Assembly (NCBI GenBank): GCA_937926195.1
Contig: CALEXZ010000040.1
Coordinates: forward strand, 1 to 14,789
DNA length: 14,789 bases
Direction: 5' to 3'
Source of the DNA: an uncultured Actinomyces sp.
GTDB taxonomy: Bacteria > Actinomycetota > Actinomycetes > Actinomycetales > Actinomycetaceae
The translations under genes were made by a program, and so were the position numbers. Below are positions 1 to 6,481 of this stretch, one piece after another. The notes under the pieces are model-generated. The model had not been told where the DNA came from and made no database searches. It saw only the letters and a list, made by a program, of their open reading frames with translations. Positions within the stretch are counted from its first letter, which is position 1. Every line of letters begins with the position of its first letter.

Positions 1-38
1 CGCAGGGCCGGGCCGCCGCGCCGCCGAGCGCCTCACCT

Positions 39-470
39 GTGCGCAGCGCCGGGGCCCGCCCCACCGACCCCTGCCCCTGCGGCAGCGGCCACCGCTTCGC
101 CGTCTGCTGCGAGCCGGTGCTCGACGGCGAGGCCGCCCCCACCGCGCAGGCGCTCATGCGCTCGCGCTACACGGCCTTCGTCGTCGGCGACGAGGACCAC
201 CTCTTTCGCACCTGGCACCCGCGCACCCGCCCACCCGGCCCCTACTGCCACCCCGGCACCCGCTGGCTGGGCCTGACCGTCCACACCACCGTCGGGGGAG
301 AGGAGCAGGCGGAGGACGGCCAGACGGCACTCGTCGAGTTCACCGCCCGCTATGAGGCCTCCGACGGGCGCGGCGGCACCGTCGTCGACGCCCTGCACGA
401 GCGCAGCACCTTCGTCAGACGGGCCGGCCGCTGGCTCTACGTCGACGGTGAGCACCTGCCCGTACGCTGA
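39..470 (+). CDS. YchJ-family SEC-C motif protein (UPF0225-like)
   Basis: A 143-residue protein of the YchJ/UPF0225 type. Residues 11-24 form a SEC-C zinc-binding motif (PCPCGSG, then C23-C24), giving ligands C12, C14, C23 and C24. The motif LMRSRYTAFVVGDEDHL and the following TWHP are typical of the YchJ core, which has an NTF2-like fold. The C-terminal half contains the conserved run in which an aromatic-rich strand (VEFTARY) is followed by HERSTFVRRAGRWLYVDG. The molecular function of the family is not established; SEC-C motifs in SecA bind zinc and help partner binding. The GTG at 39 is the only start codon visible in this frame and has no clear Shine-Dalgarno. The frame is open to the window edge, so a start further upstream cannot be excluded. 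It converges on the minus-strand oxidoreductase with a 12-nt gap. Confidence 0.85.
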   Translation: MRSAGARPTDPCPCGSGHRFAVCCEPVLDGEAAPTAQALMRSRYTAFVVGDEDHLFRTWHPRTRPPGPYCHPGTRWLGLTVHTTVGGEEQAEDGQTALVEFTARYEASDGRGGTVVDALHERSTFVRRAGRWLYVDGEHLPVR

Positions 471-482
471 GACGGTCGGCGC

Positions 483-1637
483 TCAGCCCCAGGCGCCGCG
501 CCAGTACTGCTCGGGGAAGCCCGCTCGGTCCCAGTCGTCGACACCCAGCTCGTGGGCCCAGCGCAGCGGTGCGTACGGGTCGCGCAGCGCGTAACGTCCT
601 ACCGCCACGGCGTCGGCCTGCCCCGTCATGAGCACCTGCTCCGCCTGCGCCCCGTTCTCGATGCGTCCGACGGCGACCACCACCGGGGCGCTGCCGCCCG
701 GCGTCGTCATCCCTTCCACGGCCGCCCGCACCTGCGCCGCGAAACGCACCTGGTAGCCCGGGCCGATGGGCAGACGCGCCGGGACGTTGCCGGCCGTGGA
801 GATGTGCAGGACATCCACCCCTGCCTCGACGAGCTCGGGTGCCAGCCCGGCCGTGTCCTCGCCGGTCAGGCCGCCCTCGCCCCAGTCGGTTGCCGACAGA
901 CGGATACCCAGCACCCGGCCCTCGGGCCCCGCACCGAGCACCTCGCGCACGGCCCGCACCGTCTCCAGCGCGAAGCGGCGGCGCCCCGAGACCGAGCCGC
1001 CGAGCTCATCATCACGCTCGTTGGACAGGGGCGAGAGGAACTCGTGGATGAGGTAGCCGTGCGCCCCGTGCAGCTCGATGAGGTCGTAGCCGGCGGCGAC
1101 GGCCCGCCGGGCGGCCGCCGCGAAGGACTCCACCACCTCGTAGGCCTGCGCGGTACTCAGCGCCCGCGGCACCGCGTGCCCCGGGTAGGCGATCGCCGAG
1201 GGACCCACCAGGTCCCAGCCCTCCAGGGTGCTCGTGCGCGGCTTGGCACCAGCGTCGCCCGCCGTCGGCCGCCACGGAGGGGTGCCGGCCTTGCGTCCCC
1301 CGTGACCGAGCTGGATCCCCGCGAGCGCGCCCCCGGCGTGGACGGCGTCGACGAGACGACGATGTCCCTCCACCTGGGAGTCCTGCCACAGCCCGAGGTC
1401 CTTGGGGGACAGGCGGCCGTTGGGCGTCACCGCCGTCGCCTCGACGACGACCGTGCCGAAGCCGCCCTGCGCGCGGGTGGCGTAGTGCAGCACGTGCCAG
1501 TCGGTGACCACGCCGTCGTCGGCGCTGTACATGCACATGGGCGGCAGCCACAGACGGTTGCGCGCCGTCACCCGGCGCATGGTCAGGGGCTGGAGCAGGA
1601 GGGGCGTGCGCGGGGTGGTTCTCGGGGCAGAGCTCAT
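483..1637 (-). CDS. namA: NADH:flavin oxidoreductase, Old Yellow Enzyme family (YqjM/NamA-like)
   Basis: A 384-residue FMN-dependent ene-reductase of the 'thermophilic-like' OYE subclass represented by Bacillus YqjM/NamA, which reduces activated C=C bonds with NADPH. The signature near the N-terminus (PPMCMYS) supplies C35, which tunes the flavin, and Y37. The substrate-binding histidine pair is H190/H193 in LHGAHGYL, followed by the family run FLSPLSNERDDELGGS. QLGHGGRKAG (109-118) and the FMN phosphate-binding region near the C-terminus (AVGRYALRDP) are also present. A longer frame reaches 1706, but the ATG at 1637 is preferred: homology starts just after it, and a -10 box (TAACGT) lies 7 nt upstream, which implies a leaderless mRNA. 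The physiological substrate cannot be told from sequence. A perfect 11-bp palindrome overlaps the promoter, which suggests repressor control, but no regulator gene adjoins it. Confidence 0.92.
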   Translation of the reverse strand: MSSAPRTTPRTPLLLQPLTMRRVTARNRLWLPPMCMYSADDGVVTDWHVLHYATRAQGGFGTVVVEATAVTPNGRLSPKDLGLWQDSQVEGHRRLVDAVHAGGALAGIQLGHGGRKAGTPPWRPTAGDAGAKPRTSTLEGWDLVGPSAIAYPGHAVPRALSTAQAYEVVESFAAAARRAVAAGYDLIELHGAHGYLIHEFLSPLSNERDDELGGSVSGRRRFALETVRAVREVLGAGPEGRVLGIRLSATDWGEGGLTGEDTAGLAPELVEAGVDVLHISTAGNVPARLPIGPGYQVRFAAQVRAAVEGMTTPGGSAPVVVAVGRIENGAQAEQVLMTGQADAVAVGRYALRDPYAPLRWAHELGVDDWDRAGFPEQYWRGAWG

Positions 1638-1675
1638 GTGACTGACGTTACGTCTGATGCCCCCTCGTGCTGCAA
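1638..1675 (-). promoter_or_regulatory. Leaderless promoter with palindromic operator candidate for the OYE gene
   Basis: Read on the minus strand, TAACGT (1650-1645) is a TANNNT -10 box followed by 7 nt (CAGTCAC) and then the ATG at 1637, so transcription should start at or next to the start codon. A weak -35-like TTGCAG lies at 1675-1670 with a 19-nt spacer. GACGTTACGTC (1644-1654) is a perfect 5-1-5 palindrome that covers the -10 box and could be a repressor operator. That function is inferred only from symmetry and position. Confidence 0.5.
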
Positions 1676-1737
1676 GGGCTCCTGACGGCGCACACCCGTA
1701 GGCCACGCCTCACTGACCGCAAGCGGCCCAACCCCGA

Positions 1738-1743
1738 TAGCCT
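1738..1743 (+). promoter_or_regulatory. -10 box of leaderless patatin gene
   Basis: TAGCCT matches the actinobacterial TANNNT -10 pattern and is separated from the ATG at 1751 by exactly 7 nt (GCGCGCG). There is no Shine-Dalgarno sequence. A -35-like CTGACC lies at 1713-1718 with a 19-nt spacer. The same hexamer with the same 7-nt spacing occurs before the flavin monooxygenase at 5258. Confidence 0.5.
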
Positions 1744-1750
1744 GCGCGCG

Positions 1751-2701
1751 ATGACCTCCTCCAGCCCCACGCACCGCCCCCGCCCCGTCCGCTTCGGCCA
1801 GGACGGGCACGCCCCCGCCCCGGTCACCACCGAGGTCGACGGCGTCGCCCTCGTCTTCGAGGGCGGAGGCATGCGCGGCACCTACACGGCGGCACTCGTG
1901 CAGGTCATGCTTGAGGCCGGACTCGCCTTCCCCTGGGTCGGCGGCATCTCCGCCGGGTCGACCAACACCGTCAACATGGTCTCGCGGGACCTGTGGCGCA
2001 CCCGCGAGGCCTTCGTCGGCCTGCCCACGGACCCCGAGGCCGGAGGCTGGTCCTCCTTCGTCCGAGGGCAGGGCTACTTCAACTCCGAGCACATCTACCA
2101 GCACACCTCCCTGCCCCACGAGAGCATCCCCTTCGACTGGCCCTCCTTCTCCTCCTCGACGGCCACGGTGCGCATCGGCGCCTTCCGCTGCGACACCGGT
2201 GAGGAGGTCTACTGGGGGCTGGAGGACATGACACAGCTGACGGACCTGACAGTGCGCTGCCAGGCCTCCTCCTCGATGCCGCTGCTCATGCCCACCGTCC
2301 ACATCGACGGCGTGCCCTACCTCGACGGGGCCCTCGGGCCGACCGGCGGCTTCGCGACCGACGCGGCGCTCGCGGACGGCTACGAGCGCATGCTCGTCGT
2401 GTCCACCCGTCCGGAGGGCTACCGCAAGCCCCCGGAGAAGCGCGCGGCCGCCTACCGGCGCCTGTTCCGCCGGACGCCCGCCGTGGCCGAGGGGATCATC
2501 GCCCGCCCGGAGAACTACAACCGGACGATGGACTGGCTGGAGGAGCAGCAGCGGGCCGGACAGGTCTACCTCTACCAGCCGCAGCGGATGCCGATCGAGA
2601 ACGGCGAGCTGCGCTACGACCGCGTCTCGGGCGCCTACGAGGCAGGCCTGGTGCAGGCGCGTCGAGAGCTGGGGCAGATCCTGGAGTTCCTGGGCGTGTG
2701 A
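1751..2701 (+). CDS. Patatin-like phospholipase (YjjU/RssA-type)
   Basis: A 316-residue patatin-family serine hydrolase, a class whose characterised members cleave acyl chains from phospholipids or related lipids with a Ser-Asp dyad. The oxyanion-hole motif EGGGMRG is at residues 37-43, the nucleophile elbow GISAG puts the serine at S67, and the catalytic aspartate is D192 in YLDGALG. These three elements are in the canonical order and spacing, so the enzyme is predicted active. The C-terminal third, with RPENYN, resembles the extra region of YjjU-like proteins. No signal peptide or membrane segment is visible, so it is probably cytoplasmic. The ATG at 1751 is chosen over an in-frame start at 1667 because a -10 box sits 7 nt before it. 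It converges on the NUDIX gene across a hairpin-rich gap. No toxin, defence or secretion gene adjoins it. Confidence 0.9.
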   Translation: MTSSSPTHRPRPVRFGQDGHAPAPVTTEVDGVALVFEGGGMRGTYTAALVQVMLEAGLAFPWVGGISAGSTNTVNMVSRDLWRTREAFVGLPTDPEAGGWSSFVRGQGYFNSEHIYQHTSLPHESIPFDWPSFSSSTATVRIGAFRCDTGEEVYWGLEDMTQLTDLTVRCQASSSMPLLMPTVHIDGVPYLDGALGPTGGFATDAALADGYERMLVVSTRPEGYRKPPEKRAAAYRRLFRRTPAVAEGIIARPENYNRTMDWLEEQQRAGQVYLYQPQRMPIENGELRYDRVSGAYEAGLVQARRELGQILEFLGV

Positions 2702-2707
2702 GCCGGG

Positions 2708-2742
2708 GGCGGCTCGGGCGAGCCGCCACGGGCCGTGGCCCG
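2708..2742. terminator. Hairpins between convergent patatin and NUDIX genes
   Basis: GGCGGCTC (2708-2715) pairs perfectly with GAGCCGCC (2720-2727) around a 4-nt loop. A second, smaller inverted repeat (CGGGCC/GGCCCG, 2729-2742) follows directly. They lie in the 75-nt gap between two convergent genes and could terminate both. There is no U-tract, which is common for hairpin terminators in high-GC actinobacteria. Confidence 0.5.
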
Positions 2743-2776
2743 CCACGCCGTCGGGCGCGCGCTCAGCCGGACGCGC

Positions 2777-3298
2777 TCAGCCGCGCGGGTCCTCGGGACG
2801 CTCCCCGTCGAAGCCGAAGACCGTCACCGCAGGCACCCGCTCGCCCGTGCGCAGCTGTCGGGCCAGCAGGTCCATGACCCGGCGCTCGTGCCCCGGCACC
2901 AGCGCGGGCAGGGCGCCCAGCGGGTACCACGCGAGCCCCGCGCTGCGCTCGGCCTCGACCCTGGTCGGCTCGCCCCGCCAGCGCCGCAGGGCGAAGAACC
3001 AGTCGACGCGCTGCTCGCGCGGGTCCCCTCCCAGGTCGTTCGTGCGGTGCATACCGGTCAGCGGCACGAGGTCCGCCGCGTCGACCTCCACGCCCAGCTC
3101 CTCGCGGGCCTCGCGCACGGCCGCCTCCACGACGGACTCACCCGCCTCCACGTGCCCGGCCGCACCGCAGGCCCAGTAGCCGTCGAGGTACCCGGTGCCC
3201 CGGCGCAGCTGGAGCAGGACCTGCGGCAGCGCGCCGCCGTCCTCACGCAGCAGCAGCACGTACGCGGCGGGAACGACAGCGAAACGGTGGTGGCTCAC
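2777..3298 (-). CDS. NUDIX hydrolase
   Basis: A 173-residue NUDIX enzyme, a family that hydrolyses a nucleoside diphosphate linked to another moiety. The Nudix box GX5EX7REUXEEXGU is complete at residues 48-70: G48, E54, R62-E63, E66-E67, G69 and V70. The metal-binding glutamates are therefore intact. The sequence before the box (LQLRRGTGYLDGYWACGAAGH) resembles (d)NTP or ADP-ribose pyrophosphatase-like members, but the substrate cannot be assigned. It starts at a GTG at 3298, where a -10 box (TAGCGT) is 6 nt upstream with no Shine-Dalgarno, so it looks leaderless. It is divergent from the alpha/beta hydrolase at 3372 and the two promoters interleave. The C-terminal tail after about residue 155 is specific and unrecognised. 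Confidence 0.9.
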   Translation of the reverse strand: MSHHRFAVVPAAYVLLLREDGGALPQVLLQLRRGTGYLDGYWACGAAGHVEAGESVVEAAVREAREELGVEVDAADLVPLTGMHRTNDLGGDPREQRVDWFFALRRWRGEPTRVEAERSAGLAWYPLGALPALVPGHERRVMDLLARQLRTGERVPAVTVFGFDGERPEDPRG

Positions 3299-3324
3299 GG
3301 TCCCACGCTACCGGCGCCTATGCT
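3299..3324. promoter_or_regulatory. Divergent, interleaved promoters for NUDIX and hydrolase genes
   Basis: On the minus strand TAGCGT (3310-3305) stands 6 nt before the GTG at 3298, giving a leaderless start for the NUDIX gene. On the plus strand TATGCT (3319-3324) is a -10 candidate for the hydrolase, leaving a 5' leader of roughly 40 nt with a Shine-Dalgarno. The -35 region of each would fall in or near the -10 region of the other. No convincing -35 hexamer is seen for either. Confidence 0.4.
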
Positions 3325-3371
3325 GCCCGCAGGGTCCGGCGCGGGCCCGTGGCGCCCGTCGAGGAGGAGAT

Positions 3372-4370
3372 GTGCAGGAACGGACCACGATCCTCACCGC
3401 CTCGGACGGCAAGCCGCTCTTCGTGCGCTCCTGGCTGCCCGACGGCGTCGGAGGCCTTGCGCCCCGTGACGAGCCCGCCCGCGACAGTGCGTGCCCGCGC
3501 GCCGTCATCCAGCTCGTGCACGGCATGGCCGAGCACTCGGGCCGCTACCGGCGCTTCGCGACCGCCGCCGTCGCCCGCGGGATCGCCGTCGTCGCTGACG
3601 ACCACCGCGGTCACGGGGCCACCATCGGCTCCCCCGACGAGCAGGGGCACACCGCCGACACCGACGGCTGGATGCGGGTGCTGGAGGACCTCACCCACGT
3701 GCGCGAGGCGATCAACGCCGCCTGGCCCGGGGTGCCCGTCGTCCTCATGGGCCACTCCTGGGGGTCGATGCTCGTGCGCGGGTGGGTGGCGCGCCAGGCC
3801 CGCAGCGACGCGGCGGCCGGCAGCGACGCGGCGTTGGCCGGACTCATCGTCATGGGTGCCCCCGCGGACCTGGGGCTGCTCGGACGTGCCGGAGCCGTGC
3901 TCGCCCGGGCCGAGGTGCGCCTGCGCGGCCCCCGGCACGTGTCCACCGGCCTGGACCGTGTCGCCTCGGGCCGGTGGAACGCGTCCTTCGAGCCGCGACG
4001 CACGGACGTCGACTGGCTCAGCCGTGACGAGTCCGAGGTCGACGCCTTCATCGCGGACCCGCTGTGCGGCTTCGTGTGCACCAGCGCCTTCTTCCGTGAC
4101 GCGGCCGTCGGCGGGACCGAGGTCAACAGAAGGGCCGCCTTCGAGGCGATCCCCCAGGACCTGCCGGTGCTCGTCGTGTCCGGGGCGGCGGACCCGGTCG
4201 GCGACATGGGGCGGGGCGTGCGCCGGGTGGCGACGGCGATGCGTCGGGCAGGGGTGCGTGACGTGACCCTGCGGCTCTACCCGGATGCCCGCCACGAGCT
4301 GCTCAATGAGACCAACCGCGACCAGGTGACCGCCGAACTGCTCACCTGGGTCGAGGAGCACCTGGGCTGA
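3372..4370 (+). CDS. Alpha/beta hydrolase (serine aminopeptidase S33 / monoacylglycerol lipase-like)
   Basis: A 332-residue hydrolase of the Hydrolase_4 (lysophospholipase/monoacylglycerol lipase) group. HGMAEHSGRY, early in the protein, is the characteristic oxyanion-hole region. The nucleophile elbow GHSWG places the catalytic serine at S129. The remaining triad members are D274 (SGAADPVGDMG) and H308 (DARHELLNE). The loop between about residues 160 and 235 is the expected lid region. No signal peptide is present, so it acts in the cytoplasm, probably on acyl esters of glycerol or lysophospholipids; the substrate is inferred from the family. The frame extends upstream to 3195, but the GTG at 3372 is favoured because AGGAGG (3362-3367) precedes it and homology begins there. 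It has its own promoter candidate and is not in an operon with the genes around it. Confidence 0.9.
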   Translation: MQERTTILTASDGKPLFVRSWLPDGVGGLAPRDEPARDSACPRAVIQLVHGMAEHSGRYRRFATAAVARGIAVVADDHRGHGATIGSPDEQGHTADTDGWMRVLEDLTHVREAINAAWPGVPVVLMGHSWGSMLVRGWVARQARSDAAAGSDAALAGLIVMGAPADLGLLGRAGAVLARAEVRLRGPRHVSTGLDRVASGRWNASFEPRRTDVDWLSRDESEVDAFIADPLCGFVCTSAFFRDAAVGGTEVNRRAAFEAIPQDLPVLVVSGAADPVGDMGRGVRRVATAMRRAGVRDVTLRLYPDARHELLNETNRDQVTAELLTWVEEHLG

Positions 4371-4398
4371 GCGGCAGGGCTGAGCGGCAGGGCTGAGC
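4364..4398 (+). repeat. 13-bp tandem repeat across the hydrolase stop codon
   Basis: The unit GGGCTGAGCGGCA occurs at 4364-4376 and 4377-4389, followed by a 9-nt partial copy at 4390-4398. The first copy contains the hydrolase TGA stop. The perfect identity points to recent slippage or duplication. Confidence 0.8.
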
Positions 4399-4425
4399 GC
4401 CGCCGGGCACCGGACGCGTCGGCGC
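4397..4425 (+). terminator. Possible terminator after hydrolase gene
   Basis: GCGCCG (4397-4402) can pair with CGGCGC (4420-4425), with an inner CCGG/CCGG mini-stem (4403-4413) and an unpaired ACGCGT. It has no U-tract and the pairing is modest, so this is only a weak candidate. Confidence 0.25.
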
Positions 4426-4450
4426 CCTGGACGTCTGCCCCGCCCCCGTA

Positions 4451-4528
4451 TTGTGAGGAACCTACAAGCATGGGTGTGGGATGCCCGTGCCCTTGACCGA
4501 TGACTGCGTCCCAGGTGGCGCATACAGT
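4451..4528 (+). promoter_or_regulatory. bioY upstream region: leaderless -10 box and imperfect dyad
   Basis: TACAGT (4523-4528) is a TANNNT -10 box located 6 nt before the bioY ATG at 4535, and no Shine-Dalgarno is present, so the mRNA is probably leaderless. About 70 nt upstream, TTGTGAGGAACCTACAA (4451-4467) is an imperfect inverted repeat with TTGT/ACAA ends, in an AT-richer patch than its surroundings. It might bind a regulator, but it does not match a biotin operator that I can recall. Confidence 0.4.
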
Positions 4529-4534
4529 TGTGGC

Positions 4535-5152
4535 ATGTCACTGAAAGAGAACAGCTTCGCCACCCACTTCCGGCTCCGGGCCGACGACGCCTGTGCCCCG
4601 GCCTCCGGCTCCGCCGCGGCGGTGCGCGCGCACTCCACCCCGGTGCTTGGCGTGCTCGCCCGTGAGGCGCTTCTCGTCCTGGCCGGCACCGTGGCCATCG
4701 CGCTCATCGGCCAGCTGCGGGTGCCGCTGCCCTTCACCCCGGTCTCCATCACGCTGGGGACGCTGGCGGTGCTCGGCGTCGGCAGCGTCCTCGGCTCGCG
4801 GCGCGGCGCCGCCTCCGCCCTGCTGCTGGCAGCGGCGGCCCTGGCGGGCATCCCGGTGCTCACCGGCTTCATGAGCGGCGTGACGGCCACCTTCGGATAC
4901 GTGCTCGGCTACACCCCGGCGGCCGCCGTCGCCGGACTGGCGGGGCGCACCGCCTCCTGGCCGCGTCGCCTGGCCCTCCTGCTCCTGGCCTCCGCGATCG
5001 TGTACGTGCCGGGCATGGCCTGGCTCGCCGTCGCCACCGGGGCCCCGCTGAGCTCGCTGCTGGGCATGGGGCTCGTCCCCTTCCTCGTCGGGGACCTGCT
5101 CAAGTCCCTCCTGGCCTCGGTCATCCCCACCCGCCTGGGCCGCAGGTCCTGA
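4535..5152 (+). CDS. bioY: BioY, biotin-binding S component of an ECF transporter
   Basis: A 205-residue integral membrane protein that captures biotin for uptake. After a roughly 40-residue polar N-terminal extension come about six hydrophobic segments. The BioY hallmark PFTPVSITLGTL is at 66-77, followed by GSVLGSRRGAAS. Later blocks GYVLGYTPAAAVAGL and GLVPFLVGDLLKSLLAS also match the family. The N-terminal extension is longer than in the compact BioY proteins I know and has no clear function. Many actinobacteria encode bioY with the ATPase and transmembrane partners bioM and bioN; here neither neighbour is one. It either works alone or shares an energising module encoded elsewhere. The ATG at 4535 is preferred over the in-frame ATG at 4481 because a -10 box lies 6 nt before it and the upstream residues do not look like BioY. 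Confidence 0.93.
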   Translation: MSLKENSFATHFRLRADDACAPASGSAAAVRAHSTPVLGVLAREALLVLAGTVAIALIGQLRVPLPFTPVSITLGTLAVLGVGSVLGSRRGAASALLLAAAALAGIPVLTGFMSGVTATFGYVLGYTPAAAVAGLAGRTASWPRRLALLLLASAIVYVPGMAWLAVATGAPLSSLLGMGLVPFLVGDLLKSLLASVIPTRLGRRS

Positions 5153-5158
5153 GCCGTC

Positions 5159-5175
5159 CCGGTCGGTGCGACCGG
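5159..5175 (+). terminator. Small hairpin after bioY
   Basis: CCGGTC (5159-5164) pairs with GACCGG (5170-5175) around a 5-nt loop, beginning 7 nt after the bioY stop. It has no U-tract, so it is a candidate terminator only. Confidence 0.3.
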
Positions 5176-5182
5176 TCGCCCA

Positions 5183-5243
5183 CTGCCACCGCCGCACCTG
5201 CTAACGCCCCACCTGCCACCGCGCGCCCCAGGCGCGCGGTGGC
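5183..5243. repeat. 13-bp perfect inverted repeat and 10-bp direct repeat before the flavin monooxygenase
   Basis: GCCACCGCGCGCC (5215-5227) and its exact reverse complement (5231-5243) are separated by only CCA, making a 13-bp all-paired stem. It ends 1 nt before the -10 box of the downstream gene, so it occupies the -35 region. It could be the bioY terminator, an operator, or both. CTGCCACCGC occurs at 5183-5192 and again at 5213-5222, the second copy overlapping the left arm. Confidence 0.7.
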
Positions 5244-5244
5244 C

Positions 5245-5250
5245 TAGCCT
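5245..5250 (+). promoter_or_regulatory. -10 box of leaderless flavin monooxygenase gene
   Basis: TAGCCT is followed by 7 nt (GAGGCAC) and the ATG at 5258, which is the arrangement also seen before the patatin gene. There is no Shine-Dalgarno at a workable distance, so a leaderless transcript is likely. Confidence 0.5.
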
Positions 5251-5257
5251 GAGGCAC

Positions 5258-6430
5258 ATGCCCGCCAGTGCACCGGTCCTGTCCGTCCTCGACCTCGTTC
5301 CCGTCAGCTCCGGACGCACCCGTGCCCAGGCGCTGGCCGAGATGATCGAGCTCGCGCGCACCGCCGACGCCAACGGCTACCACCGCTACTGGATCGCCGA
5401 GCACCACGGCTCCACCACCTACCTCGCCGCCGCCACCACCGTCCTCATGGGGCAGGTCCTGGCCGCCACCGAGCGCATCGGCGTCGCCTCCGGCGGCATC
5501 ATGCTGCCCAACCACGCGCCGCTCGTCGTCGCCGAGCAGATCGGCACCCTCGCCGAGCTCTACCCCGGACGCGTGGGGCTGGGGCTGGGGCGCGCGCCCG
5601 GAACCGACCCGCTCACCGCCGCGGCCCTGCGCCGTCGCAACGCCGACCCGCGCTCCTTCGCCGAGGAGGTCCTGGAGACCCTCGCCTACCTCGGGCAGGT
5701 GCCCGACGGCGCCACCGCGGGCACCCCCGGGTCCCTCCAGCCCGACAGCGCAGGAACCCGCCACCGCCCCTCACAGGCCCCCGCGGACGGCCGTCTCGCC
5801 CGCCTGGCCGCGGCCGCCGCCCGACCCGCAGGAGAGACCGGGGACGAAGCCGCCCACGACGCGCCCCACCGGCGTCGGGTGCGCGCCGTGCCGGGGGAGG
5901 GGACCGACCCCCAGGCCTGGGTGCTGGGCTCCTCCGTCAACGGTGCGCGCGTGGCGGGGACCCTCGGACTGCCCTTCGCCGTCGCCTCCCACTTCGCCCC
6001 CGCCCAGGCGGAGGCCGCCATCGTCACCTACCGCTCCGTCTTCGACGCCGACGCCCCCACCTCCCCCGACGCCCGCCCCCACGTGGCGGCCGCCGTCAAC
6101 GTCATGGTGGCCCCCACCGAGGCCGAGGCCCAGCGGCAGTTCACGACGGCGATGTCCGCCGCCGCCCGGGTCGTCGGCGGGTGCCCCGGACCGCTCGACC
6201 CGCCCAGCGAGGACCTACGCGCCTGGACCGCCCACGCCCCCGGGCGGGAGGAGGCCGTTGAGCAGGCCATGGCCCTGTCCTACGTCGGCCAGGCCGAGGA
6301 CGTCGCCGCCCGGCTGCGGGGCCTCGCCCAGCGCTGGGAGCTGGAGGAGGTGCTCGTCGTCGTCTACGCGCACGACGCCCGCGTCCGCCGTCGCGCCTAC
6401 GAGATGCTCGCCCAGGCCTGGGCGACGTGA
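5258..6430 (+). CDS. LLM-class flavin-dependent oxidoreductase (luciferase-like monooxygenase, YhbW-like)
   Basis: A 390-residue protein of the bacterial luciferase-like monooxygenase group closest in pattern to E. coli YhbW. It starts with the typical SVLDLVPVSSG strand, then GYHRYWIAEHH, SGGIMLPNHAPLVVAEQ and YPGRVGLGLGRAPGTDP, all of which belong to the TIM-barrel flavin-binding half. The second half carries VPGEGTDPQAWVLGSS and LGLPFAVASHFAP. Family members are about 330-340 residues. The excess is a roughly 60-residue Ala/Pro/Arg/Gly-rich block at about 148-207, placed between the AYLGQ helix and the VRAVPGEG strand, where YhbW has only a short linker. The substrate is unknown. It is a single-gene unit between bioY and the transporter operon, and its leaderless promoter is overlapped by a perfect inverted repeat. 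Confidence 0.88.
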   Translation: MPASAPVLSVLDLVPVSSGRTRAQALAEMIELARTADANGYHRYWIAEHHGSTTYLAAATTVLMGQVLAATERIGVASGGIMLPNHAPLVVAEQIGTLAELYPGRVGLGLGRAPGTDPLTAAALRRRNADPRSFAEEVLETLAYLGQVPDGATAGTPGSLQPDSAGTRHRPSQAPADGRLARLAAAAARPAGETGDEAAHDAPHRRRVRAVPGEGTDPQAWVLGSSVNGARVAGTLGLPFAVASHFAPAQAEAAIVTYRSVFDADAPTSPDARPHVAAAVNVMVAPTEAEAQRQFTTAMSAAARVVGGCPGPLDPPSEDLRAWTAHAPGREEAVEQAMALSYVGQAEDVAARLRGLAQRWELEEVLVVVYAHDARVRRRAYEMLAQAWAT

Positions 6431-6461
6431 TGACTCTCACGGCGTCCCGCGGTGCATGAGT

Positions 6462-6481
6462 CGCTGCGTCGGGGTGCAGCG
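6462..6481 (+). terminator. Candidate hairpin after flavin monooxygenase
   Basis: CGCTGC (6462-6467) pairs with GCAGCG (6476-6481) around an 8-nt loop, about 30 nt after the upstream stop codon. There is no U-tract. The rest of 6431-6557 shows nothing I can assign. Confidence 0.25.

Noticed and set aside
1751..2701. Patatin as part of a defence system
   Set aside because: No nucleotide cyclase, effector partner or other defence gene is next to it, and its features fit a stand-alone YjjU-like enzyme.
4493..4498. TTGACC as the -35 box of bioY
   Set aside because: The spacer to TACAGT would be 24 nt, too long for a normal sigma-70-type promoter.
3318..4541. A 407-codon minus-strand frame opposite the alpha/beta hydrolase
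   Set aside because: It covers a gene with a complete Ser-Asp-His triad on the other strand and has low-complexity composition.
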